This document shows, one piece after another, positions 37,174-45,976 of a DNA stretch of 64,000 nt. Each line of letters opens with the position of its first letter. The first letter of the stretch is position 1. This DNA is from Tritonibacter horizontis (GTDB lineage: Bacteria > Pseudomonadota > Alphaproteobacteria > Rhodobacterales > Rhodobacteraceae): positions 1 through 64,000 of the forward strand of contig NZ_LPUY01000074.1 in NCBI RefSeq assembly GCF_001518015.1, in the 5' to 3' direction. The position numbers were made by a program, and so were the translations under genes. Under the pieces are notes generated by a model. The model saw nothing but the letters and a program-made list of their open reading frames with translations, had not been told where the DNA came from and searched no databases.

Positions 37174-39264
37174 ATGAGCGGCCGCCCGGAACAGTTGTTC
37201 CCGCTTTTTGCGGAACTGGAAACTTTGCAAGGCGTCGGCCCCAAAACGGCCGAACATTTTGCGCAGTTGAATATAACAGCCCCGCGGGACCTGCTGTTTT
37301 CCTTGCCCTATCAGGTTATCGACCGCCGTCGGCGTGAAACCATCAAAGGTTTGACCTTGCCGACGACGGCGACGGTCGAGGTGACTGTTGGCCAGCATCG
37401 TCCAGCGCGAAACAAGGGCGGGGCCTATCGTATTGATGTCAGCGATCAGGAAACCGACTTTCAACTGGTGTTCTTTCACGGTCGAAGTCGCTATCTGACC
37501 GCGCAACTGCCGGAAGGGGCGCGGCGCGTCGTTTCGGGTAAGTTGGAGCTTTTTGACGGGACCGCTCAGATGGTCCATCCCGATCATATGGTGCCATTGG
37601 CCGAAGCATCAGAGATCCCCGAATTCGAGCCGGTCTATCGGCTGACCCACGGCATTAGCCAGAAAACCATCTTCAAGGCGGTCCAAAGTGCCTTGACCCG
37701 GGTCCCCGAGCTGCCGGAATGGATCGACGCCTCGTACAAAAAACAACAGGCCTGGGCGGATTGGCATACCGCCCTTGCGGCGGCCCATGCGCCGGCTGGT
37801 GTCGAGGATCTAGCACAGGACAGCCCAATGCGTGCGCGACTGGCCTATGACGAGCTGTTTGCGCATCAGTTGACCCTTGCGATTGCCCGCTCTGTCGAAC
37901 GGGAACAGCCCGGGCATCGTTCGGTCGCAACCGGGGCGCTGCAGCGCAAGGTCCTTGCCGCTTTGCCCTATCGCCCGACCGGCGCACAGGGACGTGCGAT
38001 CGAGGAAATCACCGCCGAGATGGCCAGCGAGCGGCGGATGAACCGGTTGCTGCAAGGCGATGTCGGGGCAGGCAAGACGCTCGTCGCCTTTATGGCGCTG
38101 CTGGTGGCCGTCGAAGCCGGGGGGCAGGGGGTCATGATGGCCCCGACGGAAATCCTGGCCCGCCAGCATATGGAGGGGCTGCAGCCCCTTGCGGAAGATG
38201 CGGGTGTGGTGCTGGAAATTTTGACCGGTCGGGACAAGGGAAAGGACCGCAAGGCAAAACTCGATGCGCTGGCGCGTGGGGATATTCACATCCTTCTGGG
38301 CACGCATGCGGTCTTTCAGGCGGATGTATCATTCAATGCGCTGCGTCTGGTCGTCGTGGACGAGCAGCACCGTTTTGGTGTGCGGCAACGAATGGAGCTG
38401 GCAGAAAAAGGCCAGCGCGCCGATGTACTGGTGATGACCGCGACGCCGATCCCCCGATCGCTTGCGCTGACCCAATATGGCGATATGGAAGTTTCGATCC
38501 TGGATGAAAAACCGCCGGGCCGCAAACCGATCAAGACCGCAATCATCAGCACCGAGCGGATGTCAGAAGTGGTCGACCATCTTCGCCGCGCCATTTCTGA
38601 AGGACGGCAATGCTACTGGGTCTGTCCGCTGGTTGAAGAGTCGGAGGTCATGGATCTGACCGCCGCGGATGTCCGGTTCAAGCAGTTGCGCGCCATCCTT
38701 GGCGACGATCTGGTCGGTCTTGTGCACGGGCAAATGCCACCGCGGGAAAAGGACGCTGCCATGGCGGCCTTCCAGGAGGGGCGGACGCGGGTTCTGGTGG
38801 CGACCACGGTGATCGAAGTGGGCGTCAATGTGCCCAATGCCTCCATCATGGTGATCGAGCGGGCCGAGATTTTCGGGCTGGCGCAACTACACCAGCTGCG
38901 CGGGCGTGTTGGCCGGGGCAGTACAGAATCCACCTGCCTGCTGATGTATCAACCGCCGCTGAGCGAAGGCGGGCGTAAACGGTTGGAAGTGCTGCGGCAG
39001 AGCGAAGATGGCTTCCTGATTGCCGAAACGGATCTGCAGATGCGCGGCGCCGGGGATGTCATTGGCACGGCGCAGTCTGGCTTGCCGAGATTTCACATTG
39101 CAGATCTGGAGCAGCAGGCGGACCTAATGGCCGTGGCGCAAAGCGATGCGCGGGCGCTGATGACCTCCGATCCCGATCTGGTCGGCGCGCGGGGCCGGGC
39201 GGCCAGAACGCTGTTGTGGTTGTTACGGCAGGACGAAGCTATCCGTCTGATTTCCGTGGGGTAA
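37174..39264 (+). CDS. recG: ATP-dependent DNA helicase RecG
   Basis: Branch-migrating helicase that remodels stalled forks. 696 residues. An N-terminal wedge/OB domain covers about 1-180 (LQGVGPKTAEHFAQL; VVSGKLELFDG). The helicase core has GDVGAGKT at about 294-301, DEQH motif II at about 394-397, TATPIPRS, and VATTVIEVGVNVPNA with QLHQLRGRVGRG in the second half. It follows ligA after seven bases; both are repair enzymes and probably share a transcript. Confidence 0.95.
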   Translation: MSGRPEQLFPLFAELETLQGVGPKTAEHFAQLNITAPRDLLFSLPYQVIDRRRRETIKGLTLPTTATVEVTVGQHRPARNKGGAYRIDVSDQETDFQLVFFHGRSRYLTAQLPEGARRVVSGKLELFDGTAQMVHPDHMVPLAEASEIPEFEPVYRLTHGISQKTIFKAVQSALTRVPELPEWIDASYKKQQAWADWHTALAAAHAPAGVEDLAQDSPMRARLAYDELFAHQLTLAIARSVEREQPGHRSVATGALQRKVLAALPYRPTGAQGRAIEEITAEMASERRMNRLLQGDVGAGKTLVAFMALLVAVEAGGQGVMMAPTEILARQHMEGLQPLAEDAGVVLEILTGRDKGKDRKAKLDALARGDIHILLGTHAVFQADVSFNALRLVVVDEQHRFGVRQRMELAEKGQRADVLVMTATPIPRSLALTQYGDMEVSILDEKPPGRKPIKTAIISTERMSEVVDHLRRAISEGRQCYWVCPLVEESEVMDLTAADVRFKQLRAILGDDLVGLVHGQMPPREKDAAMAAFQEGRTRVLVATTVIEVGVNVPNASIMVIERAEIFGLAQLHQLRGRVGRGSTESTCLLMYQPPLSEGGRKRLEVLRQSEDGFLIAETDLQMRGAGDVIGTAQSGLPRFHIADLEQQADLMAVAQSDARALMTSDPDLVGARGRAARTLLWLLRQDEAIRLISVG

Positions 39265-39294
39265 TTGCACGCCTCTCCTGGCTTGTGCTGATTT

Positions 39295-39319
39295 GTTCAC
39301 GAATGTTCTCAAAAAGTTC
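39295..39319 (+). promoter_or_regulatory. LexA-type SOS box (GTTC-N7-GTTC)
   Basis: GTTC at 39305-39308, a seven-base spacer, and GTTC at 39316-39319 match the LexA motif of Rhodobacter-type alphaproteobacteria. A further GTTC at 39295-39298 is spaced by six. GAGAAC at 39341-39346 mirrors GTTCTC at 39305-39310, and CTTTAC/GTAAAG (39319-39324 / 39334-39339) forms an inner stem. The box lies 82 bases upstream of the 40-residue gene. Confidence 0.55.
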
Positions 39320-39400
39320 TTTACAGCGACCTCGTAAAGTGAGAACAAAGGGGCAACAGAAGCGTCGCAGGCGCCTGACAGACAGCGGAGAGGTTTCAAG

Positions 39401-39523
39401 ATGGTTACGCAATTCAAATCTGCACTACGCAATGGCCAAACAACGCTCCTTCAGGATGCGATTGGTGCCGCTTCTCTGGTTGTCATGCTGGTCGTCGGCC
39501 TGCATCTGCCCAGCTTGTTCTGA
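39401..39523 (+). CDS. 40-residue membrane protein, likely LexA-controlled
   Basis: ATG 39401, TGA 39521-39523, with GGAGAGG about eight bases upstream, an excellent ribosome site. The protein has an amphipathic N-terminal half (MVTQFKSALRNGQTTLLQD) and one hydrophobic helix (about 20-37, GAASLVVMLVVGLHLP), ending SLF. A LexA-type box precedes it, so DNA-damage induction is expected. SOS-induced one-helix proteins are known elsewhere (SidA in Caulobacter blocks division, TisB in E. coli depolarises); whether this one does either is unknown. No recognised family. Confidence 0.6.
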   Translation: MVTQFKSALRNGQTTLLQDAIGAASLVVMLVVGLHLPSLF

Positions 39524-39668
39524 TCCCCATAGGGTTTGCCTGTGTTTTCATGCCGGGGGCGCCAGCCTCTTGTTTGCCAGGATTGATTGCCTGTTCGATC
39601 CGCACCCTTCGGCCTCGGCCCATCGGTGTTTGGTGTTCCCGGGTCCCGCATGAAGATACTGCCACTGG

Positions 39669-39704
39669 CCGCCGCCATCTGCCCGGATGTGCGGCGGTTT
39701 TTTT
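39669..39704 (+). terminator. Intrinsic terminator
   Basis: CCGCCGC at 39669-39675 pairs with GCGGCGG at 39691-39697, followed by seven T. It ends the 40-residue gene transcript. The stretch 39524-39668 before it holds no convincing gene on either strand. Confidence 0.75.
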
Positions 39705-39747
39705 CTGACTTTGACTGGGGGAACCTGATAAAACAGCGTGGCCCGGA

Positions 39748-40200
39748 TCAGGCGCAATCTGCCTTGAGCGCGGTTTGCATGGCTTCCAGTGTTGCCTCAA
39801 GCGCAAGAAGAATAGAGGCATGCCGGTTCTTGAACTCTCGTGCGGGCATCAAAACTTCCAGCCCGTCAAAAGGCGGCTGCGGCGCCGGCCCGCCTTCAAT
39901 CAGCATCGCTTTCAGTTGGTTGCGCGCGGTCTCCACCTCGGCGAGGCTGCGGCCCAGAATGGCCTGGCCCACGACCGAAGCCGAGGCCTGACCAAGGGCG
40001 CAGGCTTTGACATCCTGCCCAAATCGCGCCACCACACCGTCCTCGACTGCAATATCGACAGTCACGGTGGATCCACAGAGCGGAGAGCGCCGCTTCACCG
40101 TCGCGTCAGGCGTGTCCAGGCGCTGCTGATGAGGGATCTCCGCCGCAAGGGCCAGGATCTTTGTCGAATAGAGTTTGATCAGATCTGTTTCGCCGGACAT
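39748..40200 (-). CDS. Fe-S cluster assembly scaffold, SufU/IscU-like
   Basis: A 150-residue protein of the NifU N-terminal family, which carries nascent Fe-S clusters. Two of the usual Cys contexts are clear: SPLCGSTVTVDI (about 39-50) and VKACALGQASASVVGQAI (about 64-81). The third conserved Cys of IscU in the C-terminal half is not in its usual motif; the only late Cys is in the final KADCA. It may be a divergent scaffold or carrier rather than a true IscU. It converges with the 40-residue gene and diverges from hisI. Confidence 0.75.
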   Translation of the reverse strand: MSGETDLIKLYSTKILALAAEIPHQQRLDTPDATVKRRSPLCGSTVTVDIAVEDGVVARFGQDVKACALGQASASVVGQAILGRSLAEVETARNQLKAMLIEGGPAPQPPFDGLEVLMPAREFKNRHASILLALEATLEAMQTALKADCA

Positions 40201-40280
40201 CTGCGCTTTCCTTGGGGTTTCCCTTGCACTGCGTTCTCAATACATAGGGGTGCACTCCTCAGATGCAAAAGGTTTTTGAC

Positions 40281-40652
40281 ATGCAGACTTCGGTGACATT
40301 CTCGCCTGACACGTTGACATACAATGATGCCGGGCTGGTGCCCTGCATCGCACAGGATGCCGGGAGCGGCGAGGTCCTGATGATGGCCTGGATGAACGCA
40401 GAAAGCATCGCAAAGACGCTTGAAACGGGGCGCGTAACCTATTGGTCCCGCTCGCGTAAATCGTTCTGGGTCAAGGGCGAAAGCTCTGGCCACGTGCAAG
40501 AGCTGCAAGAGTTGCGTGTGGATTGTGATCGCGATGCGTTGCTTGCGATCGTGCGCCAGACCGGACCGGCCTGTCACACCAACCGCCGCAGCTGTTTCTA
40601 CACCGCGATCCGCGATGGAGAAGAGCATGAGATCATGGCGCCAATGAGCTGA
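40281..40652 (+). CDS. hisI: Phosphoribosyl-AMP cyclohydrolase
   Basis: Third step of histidine synthesis. 123 residues from ATG 40281, which has AAAAGG eight bases upstream. An in-frame ATG at 40263 would add six residues and is possible. Zn and catalytic motifs: WSRSRKSFWVKGESSGH, VDCDRDALL and ACHTNRRSCFY. The last 20 bases overlap the 3' end of gluQRS on the other strand. It is a stand-alone HisI, not fused to HisE. Confidence 0.93.
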   Translation: MQTSVTFSPDTLTYNDAGLVPCIAQDAGSGEVLMMAWMNAESIAKTLETGRVTYWSRSRKSFWVKGESSGHVQELQELRVDCDRDALLAIVRQTGPACHTNRRSCFYTAIRDGEEHEIMAPMS

Positions 40653-41520
40653 TTTTACCGGTTTCTTTTATGGTCGGCAGGCCGACCATTCTGCGAATAT
40701 CTTCCGGTGTGGCTCCTTCGGCGCGGTACTTGGCGATGGCGCGCGCGTCGTCGCGTTTTGCCAGACGTTTGCCATGGTCATCCCGGATCAGCCGGTGATG
40801 ATGATACCGTGGCACCGGCACCTTCAGCAATGTCTGAAGCACGACGTGGATCTGCGTGGTTTCAAAGAGGTCGGCGCCGCGAACCACATCCGTGATCGCC
40901 TGCGCGGCGTCATCGACCACAACAGACAGATGGTACGATGTCCCCATGTTCCGGCGCACAAGCACGACGTCCCCCACCGCCTCAATAAGATGAGTCGGAT
41001 TGATTGAGATCTTGCCGCCAAGGGTCTCGGATGTTTCGATAAAACTGAGTTCGTTCAAGTCGGACAGCGCGGCTGCCATATTGAGACGGATCACATCCTG
41101 GGGTGTGGCCTCGGCTATCGTTCGGTTGCGACAGGTGCCCGGGTAAATCCGCCCATCGGGGCCAAACTGCGGCACGCCTTCCTGGGGTGCCCCTGCGGCG
41201 GCCTCGATATCGGCGCGGTTGCATCGACAGGGGTAGGTCAGGCCAAGGTCCGAGAGTTTTGCCAGGGCCTCGGCATAACGCGGCAGCCGGTCGGATTGGC
41301 GCAAGACAGGTTTTCTCCAGCGCAGTCCGAGCCAGTTCAGATCCTCATAGATCTGTTGCTCCCAGGCTGGGCGAGCGCGGGATTGGTCAATATCTTCGAT
41401 GCGCAATATGAATGTGCCGCCGTGGGCATCCGCAAGACCTGCGGCGAGCAGGGCGGAATAGGCATGCCCAAGATGCAGCGGTCCGGTCGGCGATGGGGCA
41501 AACCTGGTCGTGAAGGTCAC
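40633..41520 (-). CDS. gluQ: Glutamyl-Q tRNA(Asp) synthetase
   Basis: Attaches glutamate to the queuosine base at position 34 of tRNA-Asp. 295 residues: a truncated glutamyl-tRNA synthetase with catalytic domain only and no anticodon-binding domain. HIGH-type motif SPTGPLHLGHAYSALLA (about 10-26). A zinc-region CRC sits in YPCRCNRADIE, and the KMSKS counterpart is GKRLAKRDDA. It overlaps the methyltransferase gene upstream by four bases, so the pair is one unit. Confidence 0.9.
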   Translation of the reverse strand: MTFTTRFAPSPTGPLHLGHAYSALLAAGLADAHGGTFILRIEDIDQSRARPAWEQQIYEDLNWLGLRWRKPVLRQSDRLPRYAEALAKLSDLGLTYPCRCNRADIEAAAGAPQEGVPQFGPDGRIYPGTCRNRTIAEATPQDVIRLNMAAALSDLNELSFIETSETLGGKISINPTHLIEAVGDVVLVRRNMGTSYHLSVVVDDAAQAITDVVRGADLFETTQIHVVLQTLLKVPVPRYHHHRLIRDDHGKRLAKRDDARAIAKYRAEGATPEDIRRMVGLPTIKETGKISSLAP

Positions 41521-42131
41521 GTCTTTTCAATCACGTAGACATCAGCATTAAGGTTGAGACCGGGAAGATGCGGGCCATGCTCCCGAAACAGCAAACTGGC
41601 AGCGCCACAATCGAGCCATTCGTTCATGGCGAATGTATAAGATTTATCCGCAAGGCTTTGATCGTTCAGCGAAAAGGCCAACAGGTCACCTCGGTTGAGC
41701 CCATGCATCAGGCGGGTCAATACGGTGGCCGGAGCCGCCCCAACCCCTAAGACACCACAGGCGACAACAGCCCGGTACAGGCCCGCGCGAAACGGCTTTG
41801 TGTCCTTGGGGTCGACGAGGGTCAGGCGACGATAGGCATCCTTGGCCCCTGCGACTTTGAGCATTTCGACCGATGGGTCGAGCCCGTCGATGATCTCATA
41901 GCCGGCGCGCCGCAGGGCGATCCCGGACAGACCGGTGCCACACCCGAAATCAAGGATCTGCGCCGCTGGATCCGGCAGCAATGACCAGAGCGCGTCCGCG
42001 ATCCGGCCCGGCGTGGCATAGGCGTTTTCGGCGATTTCCGCGTCGTAGCTGGCAGCCCAGCGGTTATAGTGCTCGAGCGTCTCTTCGACCGTCTCGAGCC
42101 CATAGGTTTTTTCGAGAAATTTTTCGGTCAT
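41517..42131 (-). CDS. Class I SAM-dependent methyltransferase
   Basis: A 204-residue methyltransferase. Motif I ILDFGCGTGLSGIALRRAG (about 60-78) binds S-adenosylmethionine; DGLDPS is the acidic loop after strand 2. The sequence HYNRWAASYDAEI near the N-terminus is common in small-molecule methyltransferases of the UbiE-like group. The substrate cannot be told. Immediately upstream of gluQ with a 4-base overlap and 33 bases after trmFO. Confidence 0.8.
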   Translation of the reverse strand: MTEKFLEKTYGLETVEETLEHYNRWAASYDAEIAENAYATPGRIADALWSLLPDPAAQILDFGCGTGLSGIALRRAGYEIIDGLDPSVEMLKVAGAKDAYRRLTLVDPKDTKPFRAGLYRAVVACGVLGVGAAPATVLTRLMHGLNRGDLLAFSLNDQSLADKSYTFAMNEWLDCGAASLLFREHGPHLPGLNLNADVYVIEKT

Positions 42132-42164
42132 GCGAACAGTGTAACCCGGCCGCCCGAAGAACGT

Positions 42165-43508
42165 CTATGAAAAGTTGCCGAGCCATGATTGCCACGCATC
42201 TTTGGCGCGATCAGTATAGGCCTTGTAGCGATCCTTGCGTCCGCGCCGGCCGGCTTTCAACCCGTCGACGGGGCGAAACAGACCGAAATTCACGTTCATC
42301 GGCTGAAACGTCTTGGCCTCGGCGCCACCGGTGATGTGGTGGATCAGGGCCCCCATGGCGCTGTCCTGCGGCACCGGAGGCAGGGCTTGCCCCAGGATCT
42401 CGGCAGCGGCGAGGCGGCCGGCCAGAAGCCCCATAGCGGCACTTTCAACATATCCTTCAACACCCGTCACTTGCCCGGCAAAGCGAATGTTGGGTTTGGA
42501 CCTGAGCCGCATTTCAGAATCGAGAAGGGTCGGGGAGTTCAGAAACGTGTTGCGGTGGATGCCGCCAAGGCGGGCAAAGCTGGCATTCTCCAGGCCGGGT
42601 ATCATCCGAAAAACATCGGTTTGGGCGCCATACTTCATCTTGGTCTGAAAGCCGACGATGTTGAACAGTGTTCCCAGCGCATTGTCGCGGCGCAGTTGCA
42701 CCACCGCATGCGCCTTGATGTCCGGCTGATGCGGGTTTGTCAGGCCGACCGGTTTCATCGGCCCGTGGCGAAGAGTTTCGCGGCCGCGTTCCGCCATCAC
42801 TTCAATCGGCAGGCAACCGTCGAAATACCCGGCGGTTTCGCCCTCGTGGAACTCGGTCTTGTCGGCGGCCAGCAGCGCGTCGATAAAGGCCTCATACTGG
42901 TCCTTGTCCATCGGGCAGTTGAGATAGGCGGTGCGCTCCTCCTCGGTCTCTCCCTTGTCATAACGGGACTGCATCCAGGCCTTCGACATGTCGATGCTGT
43001 CGGCGTAGATGATCGGCGCGATGGCATCAAAGAAGGCCAGACGCTCCGCGCCGGTCTCGCGCTGGATCGCTTCGCCAAGGGCCGCCGAGGTGAGCGGACC
43101 AGTGGCGAAAATCCAATGCCCGTCATCCGGCAATTCGGTGATCTCTTCGTAAGAGACACGCAAGTTCGGGTGCGCTTTTAGGCGCGCCGTCACGGTTTCG
43201 GCGAAGGGCTCACGGTCAACGGCCAGCGCGCCACCTGCGGGCAGGCGGTGTTGCTCGGCCGCGGCCATGATCAGCCCGTTCGCGGCCCGCATTTCCCAAT
43301 GCAGCAGACCCACGGCGTTTTGCTCGTCATCGTCGGACCGGAACGAGTTGGAACAGACCATCTCGCCCAGGTTGCCGGTCTGGTGGGCAAAGGTTTCGAC
43401 CTTGGGTCGCATCTCGTGGATGACCACTTTGATGCCCATATGGGCCGCCTGCCAGGCGGCCTCGGATCCGGCCATTCCGCCGCCAACGATGTGAAGTTCA
43501 TGTGTCAT
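42165..43508 (-). CDS. trmFO: tRNA (m5U54) methyltransferase TrmFO
   Basis: Folate- and FAD-dependent methylation of U54 in the tRNA T-loop. ATG 43508 gives 447 residues, starting [20 protein letters not shown], the FAD-binding GxGxxG type loop. Other blocks: [41 protein letters not shown], and the C-terminal [13 protein letters not shown]. With mnmA, miaA and gluQ it is the fourth tRNA modification gene in this window. A minus-strand promoter lies at 43581-43610. Confidence 0.95.
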   Translation of the reverse strand: MTHELHIVGGGMAGSEAAWQAAHMGIKVVIHEMRPKVETFAHQTGNLGEMVCSNSFRSDDDEQNAVGLLHWEMRAANGLIMAAAEQHRLPAGGALAVDREPFAETVTARLKAHPNLRVSYEEITELPDDGHWIFATGPLTSAALGEAIQRETGAERLAFFDAIAPIIYADSIDMSKAWMQSRYDKGETEEERTAYLNCPMDKDQYEAFIDALLAADKTEFHEGETAGYFDGCLPIEVMAERGRETLRHGPMKPVGLTNPHQPDIKAHAVVQLRRDNALGTLFNIVGFQTKMKYGAQTDVFRMIPGLENASFARLGGIHRNTFLNSPTLLDSEMRLRSKPNIRFAGQVTGVEGYVESAAMGLLAGRLAAAEILGQALPPVPQDSAMGALIHHITGGAEAKTFQPMNVNFGLFRPVDGLKAGRRGRKDRYKAYTDRAKDAWQSWLGNFS

Positions 43509-43907
43509 GACAGGCCAGATAAGCCAGCCGGGGCGTCGGCGCAATATCGTCCGAACAGAGATAGAGGGAGAGGGGAGAGAAAATTAGGGCCGCAGCTTCG
43601 TGAACGTCAAGTCCGGGTGAGAGATCCGGTTGGAGGGACGGTTCGAAGCAGCGGCCCGAATTGCGTCAAGCCATCAGGCTTGCCCAACTCTTGACATTTT
43701 CTTGCCTTGTTTGGAAGCCTCAATATGGAAACAATACTATGCCAAACGTAAACAAAGCCTGAATTTTCTGAAAATTTTAGGAAATTTATATCGCTTTCGA
43801 TGTCTCGGAATGGATCGCGTGGCATATGCCGCAACGTTGTATGGCGACAGGGTTGTTGCAGCGGAGATCTCGTGCAGAGTACGCCGATACAGGCAAAGGG
43901 GCATAGC
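43509..43907. other. 399-base intergenic region with promoter and inverted repeats
   Basis: No gene seen. Contents: the trmFO promoter (43581-43610); a 14-base inverted repeat (43587-43600 and 43644-43657, one mismatch) whose left arm fills the promoter spacer; TTGACA at 43691-43696 on plus without a good -10; and a 7-1-7 palindrome AATTTTC/GAAAATT at 43761-43775 in an AT-rich stretch (43730-43800) before the thioesterase gene. Confidence 0.5.
43581..43610 (-). promoter_or_regulatory. Sigma-70-type promoter of trmFO
   Basis: Read on minus: TTGACG (43610-43605), an 18-base spacer, and TAATTT (43586-43581). It is about 75 bases upstream of the trmFO ATG. Confidence 0.55.
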
Positions 43908-44333
43908 ATGGATCTGGTTTTCGACGCGCCGCAATTGGCCGCTTATCTGGAGGACGTGTTTCCGCAGTTGCGGGGGGATTTCTCGGTCGAGACTTTGGCG
44001 CCCGGCAGCATTACCATGCGGTTGCATGTGCAGGAACAGCATTTGCGGCCGGGCGGCACCGTGTCCGGTCCCGCCATGTTCGCGCTGGCGGATGTATCGG
44101 TCTATGCGCTGGTGTTGGCCCATCTCGGGCGCGAGGCTCTGGCCGTCACGACAAATGCGTCATTTGATTTCATGCGCAAACCGGAAAACGGCCGTGACCT
44201 GCTGGCTCAGGCGCGCCTGCTCAAGCTGGGGCGCACGCTGGCGGTGGGGGACATTCTGTTGTTTTCTGAGGGCAAGGAGGAGCCCGTGGCGCGCTCCACG
44301 ATGACCTATTCCATTCCGCCCAAACGGAACTGA
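43908..44333 (+). CDS. PaaI-type hot-dog thioesterase
   Basis: A 141-residue protein of the hot-dog thioesterase family, hydrolysing an acyl-CoA or aryl-CoA. ATG 43908 has AAAGGGG upstream, and an in-frame extension to 43800 is not supported. The family signature LRPGGTVSGPAMFALADVSVYALV (about 46-69 in two parts) holds the active-site turn, and NASFDFMRKP is the typical second strand. Monocistronic, ending at the shared terminator. Substrate unknown. Confidence 0.82.
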   Translation: MDLVFDAPQLAAYLEDVFPQLRGDFSVETLAPGSITMRLHVQEQHLRPGGTVSGPAMFALADVSVYALVLAHLGREALAVTTNASFDFMRKPENGRDLLAQARLLKLGRTLAVGDILLFSEGKEEPVARSTMTYSIPPKRN

Positions 44334-44369
44334 AAAGCGCCCGCGGATTGCTCCGGGGCGCTCTTTAAT
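44333..44369. terminator. Bidirectional intrinsic terminator
   Basis: AGCGCCC at 44336-44342 pairs with GGGCGCT at 44356-44362. CTTTAATT follows on plus, and TTTTC on minus. It lies between the converging thioesterase and speE genes. Confidence 0.65.
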
Positions 44370-44387
44370 TGCGGCGGACAAGCTGCT

Positions 44388-45242
44388 TCAGGGAAACAGT
44401 TTTTGAACATATCCCGGCAGCGCAAAGGCCGCCTTGTGAACCGCGGGCGTGTAGTAGTCCGGGCGCAGGTCCGCGGCGGCGAACCGGGCTTCGAGCTTTG
44501 CAAGGTCAATGTCGCGCCCCTTGGTCGAATGGCTGCCCCACCCAAGCGCCATCGGGCCGCCCACATAGGTGGGAATGGTCGCGAGATAGCAGCTCGCATC
44601 GGCAAACAGCGTCTGAAACGCCCGCATCGTGTTGGTGAGTTCGTCCCCCTGCATGAACGGCACGCCGTTCTGGGTGACGATGATCCCTTCTGCCGACAGC
44701 GCGCGGGCGGCGTGGCCATAGAACGTGTCGGTGAACAGCACTTCGCCCGGACCAATGGGGTCGGTGGAATCGACGATGATCACGTCGAACGTGTCTCTCG
44801 TCGCTTTCATGAAGGCGGCGCCATCGTCGATCACCAGATTGAGCCGCGCATCGTCAAAGGCGCCCTGGCTGAGCATGGGGAGGTATTTGCGTGAAAAATC
44901 GACAACGCCGGCGTCGATTTCCACCATTGTGACATGCTCGACAGAGGCGTGTTTCAGGACCTCACGCGCAATGCCACCGTCGCCGCCGCCAATGATCAGC
45001 ACATGTTTGGCAGCCCCATGCGCCAGAAGCGGCACATGGGTCAGCATCTCGTGATAGATGAAGTTGTCGCCTTCTGTGGTCTGCACGACGTCATCCAGCG
45101 TCAGAACCCGCCCGAAGGTGCCGTTCTGAAAGACCTTGAGCCGCTGGTGCTCGGTCTCGCTGTCATAATACATTTCGCTGACCCGCAGGGACTGGGCAAA
45201 ATGACCGTGCAGGCGCTCGGTGTTCCAGACCTCATCGGTCAT
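44388..45242 (-). CDS. speE: Spermidine synthase (polyamine aminopropyltransferase)
   Basis: Transfers aminopropyl from decarboxylated SAM to putrescine. 284 residues from ATG 45242. The start overlaps the speD stop by four bases, which excludes the longer open frame. Motifs: VLIIGGGDGGIAREVLKH (nucleotide loop), VEIDAGVVDFSRKYL, and DVIIVDSTDPIGPGEVLF with the catalytic Asp. It forms a two-gene polyamine operon with speD. Confidence 0.95.
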   Translation of the reverse strand: MTDEVWNTERLHGHFAQSLRVSEMYYDSETEHQRLKVFQNGTFGRVLTLDDVVQTTEGDNFIYHEMLTHVPLLAHGAAKHVLIIGGGDGGIAREVLKHASVEHVTMVEIDAGVVDFSRKYLPMLSQGAFDDARLNLVIDDGAAFMKATRDTFDVIIVDSTDPIGPGEVLFTDTFYGHAARALSAEGIIVTQNGVPFMQGDELTNTMRAFQTLFADASCYLATIPTYVGGPMALGWGSHSTKGRDIDLAKLEARFAAADLRPDYYTPAVHKAAFALPGYVQKLFP

Positions 45243-45745
45243 GCGGCGACCTCCTTGGCGACGATTTCCTCGCCCCGCAGCAGCTCGCGCACTTCGACCA
45301 GATTGGTCTCGAAGGCGGATTTCAGCACATCGACGGCCTTCCACGGCTCTGCGTCGCCGCACATGAAGACGTCAAAGGCACCATAGCCGATCTCCGGCCA
45401 GGTGTGCACAGAGATATGGCTCTCGGCGAGCACCGCCACACCGGACACACCCTGGGGCGAGAACTTGTGGGTGTGGATATGCAGCAGGGTCGCGCCGCAG
45501 ACTTCGACCATCTTGCGAAAGGCGGTTTCGATCCGGGTCTGACAATCCAGCCCGGTGCCCTTCATCACTTCGATGATCAGATGTGTGCCGGCAAAAACCT
45601 TGCCGTCGCGACGAATGAAATGATCCTCCCGGTCGCTTTCGACCAAAGAGTTCACAATAGCGGTGGGTCCACCGCTGGCGGTATCTTCCTCATGGGCGCC
45701 TGTCTCCAGACCGATCCCCAGTTGGAAGAGGTTGGCGTCGGTCAT
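45239..45745 (-). CDS. speD: S-adenosylmethionine decarboxylase proenzyme
   Basis: Provides decarboxylated SAM for spermidine synthesis. 168 residues from ATG 45745, with GAAGGGG upstream. Bacterial class 1B type; self-cleavage should occur before Ser109 in AESHISVHTWPE to form the pyruvoyl group. The N-terminal extension of about 45 residues before FAGTHLIIEV is longer than in short thermophile enzymes. Coupled to speE. Confidence 0.93.
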   Translation of the reverse strand: MTDANLFQLGIGLETGAHEEDTASGGPTAIVNSLVESDREDHFIRRDGKVFAGTHLIIEVMKGTGLDCQTRIETAFRKMVEVCGATLLHIHTHKFSPQGVSGVAVLAESHISVHTWPEIGYGAFDVFMCGDAEPWKAVDVLKSAFETNLVEVRELLRGEEIVAKEVAA

Positions 45746-45907
45746 GACACGCCCCTTCGTTCCAGTAGATGACAATCCAGACGGTCCTTAGCGCCCCCCC
45801 GAATAAGAGTTCAGGGTTGGGATCGGTACCGAAAGTCAGTCGCAGATAGGGAAGCGGGAGGATTCGATCAAGGTAAAATTTTAAGAAATCCGGTATGCAA
45901 TACCATA

Positions 45908-45935
45908 CAAAAAGGGCCGGGGACGCGCCCCGGCC
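45908..45935 (-). terminator. Intrinsic terminator of the DUF1127 gene
   Basis: GGCCGGGG at 45915-45922 pairs with CCCCGGCC at 45928-45935, loop five. On minus it is followed by CTTTTTG. Confidence 0.75.
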
Positions 45936-45976
45936 TGACAGTTGGTTCTGGTCCCAATGATTGCCTCGGGGAGAGA

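Noticed and set aside
39541-39700. Further small plus-strand gene after the 40-residue gene
   Set aside because: Possible frames run into the terminator stem, lack a ribosome site and have Cys/Pro/Arg-rich non-coding character.
43587-43657. tRNA-like fold (7-bp perfect acceptor-like stem and a TTCGAAG segment)
   Set aside because: The T-arm stem does not pair, D- and anticodon arms are absent, and the length is wrong. Treated as an inverted repeat.
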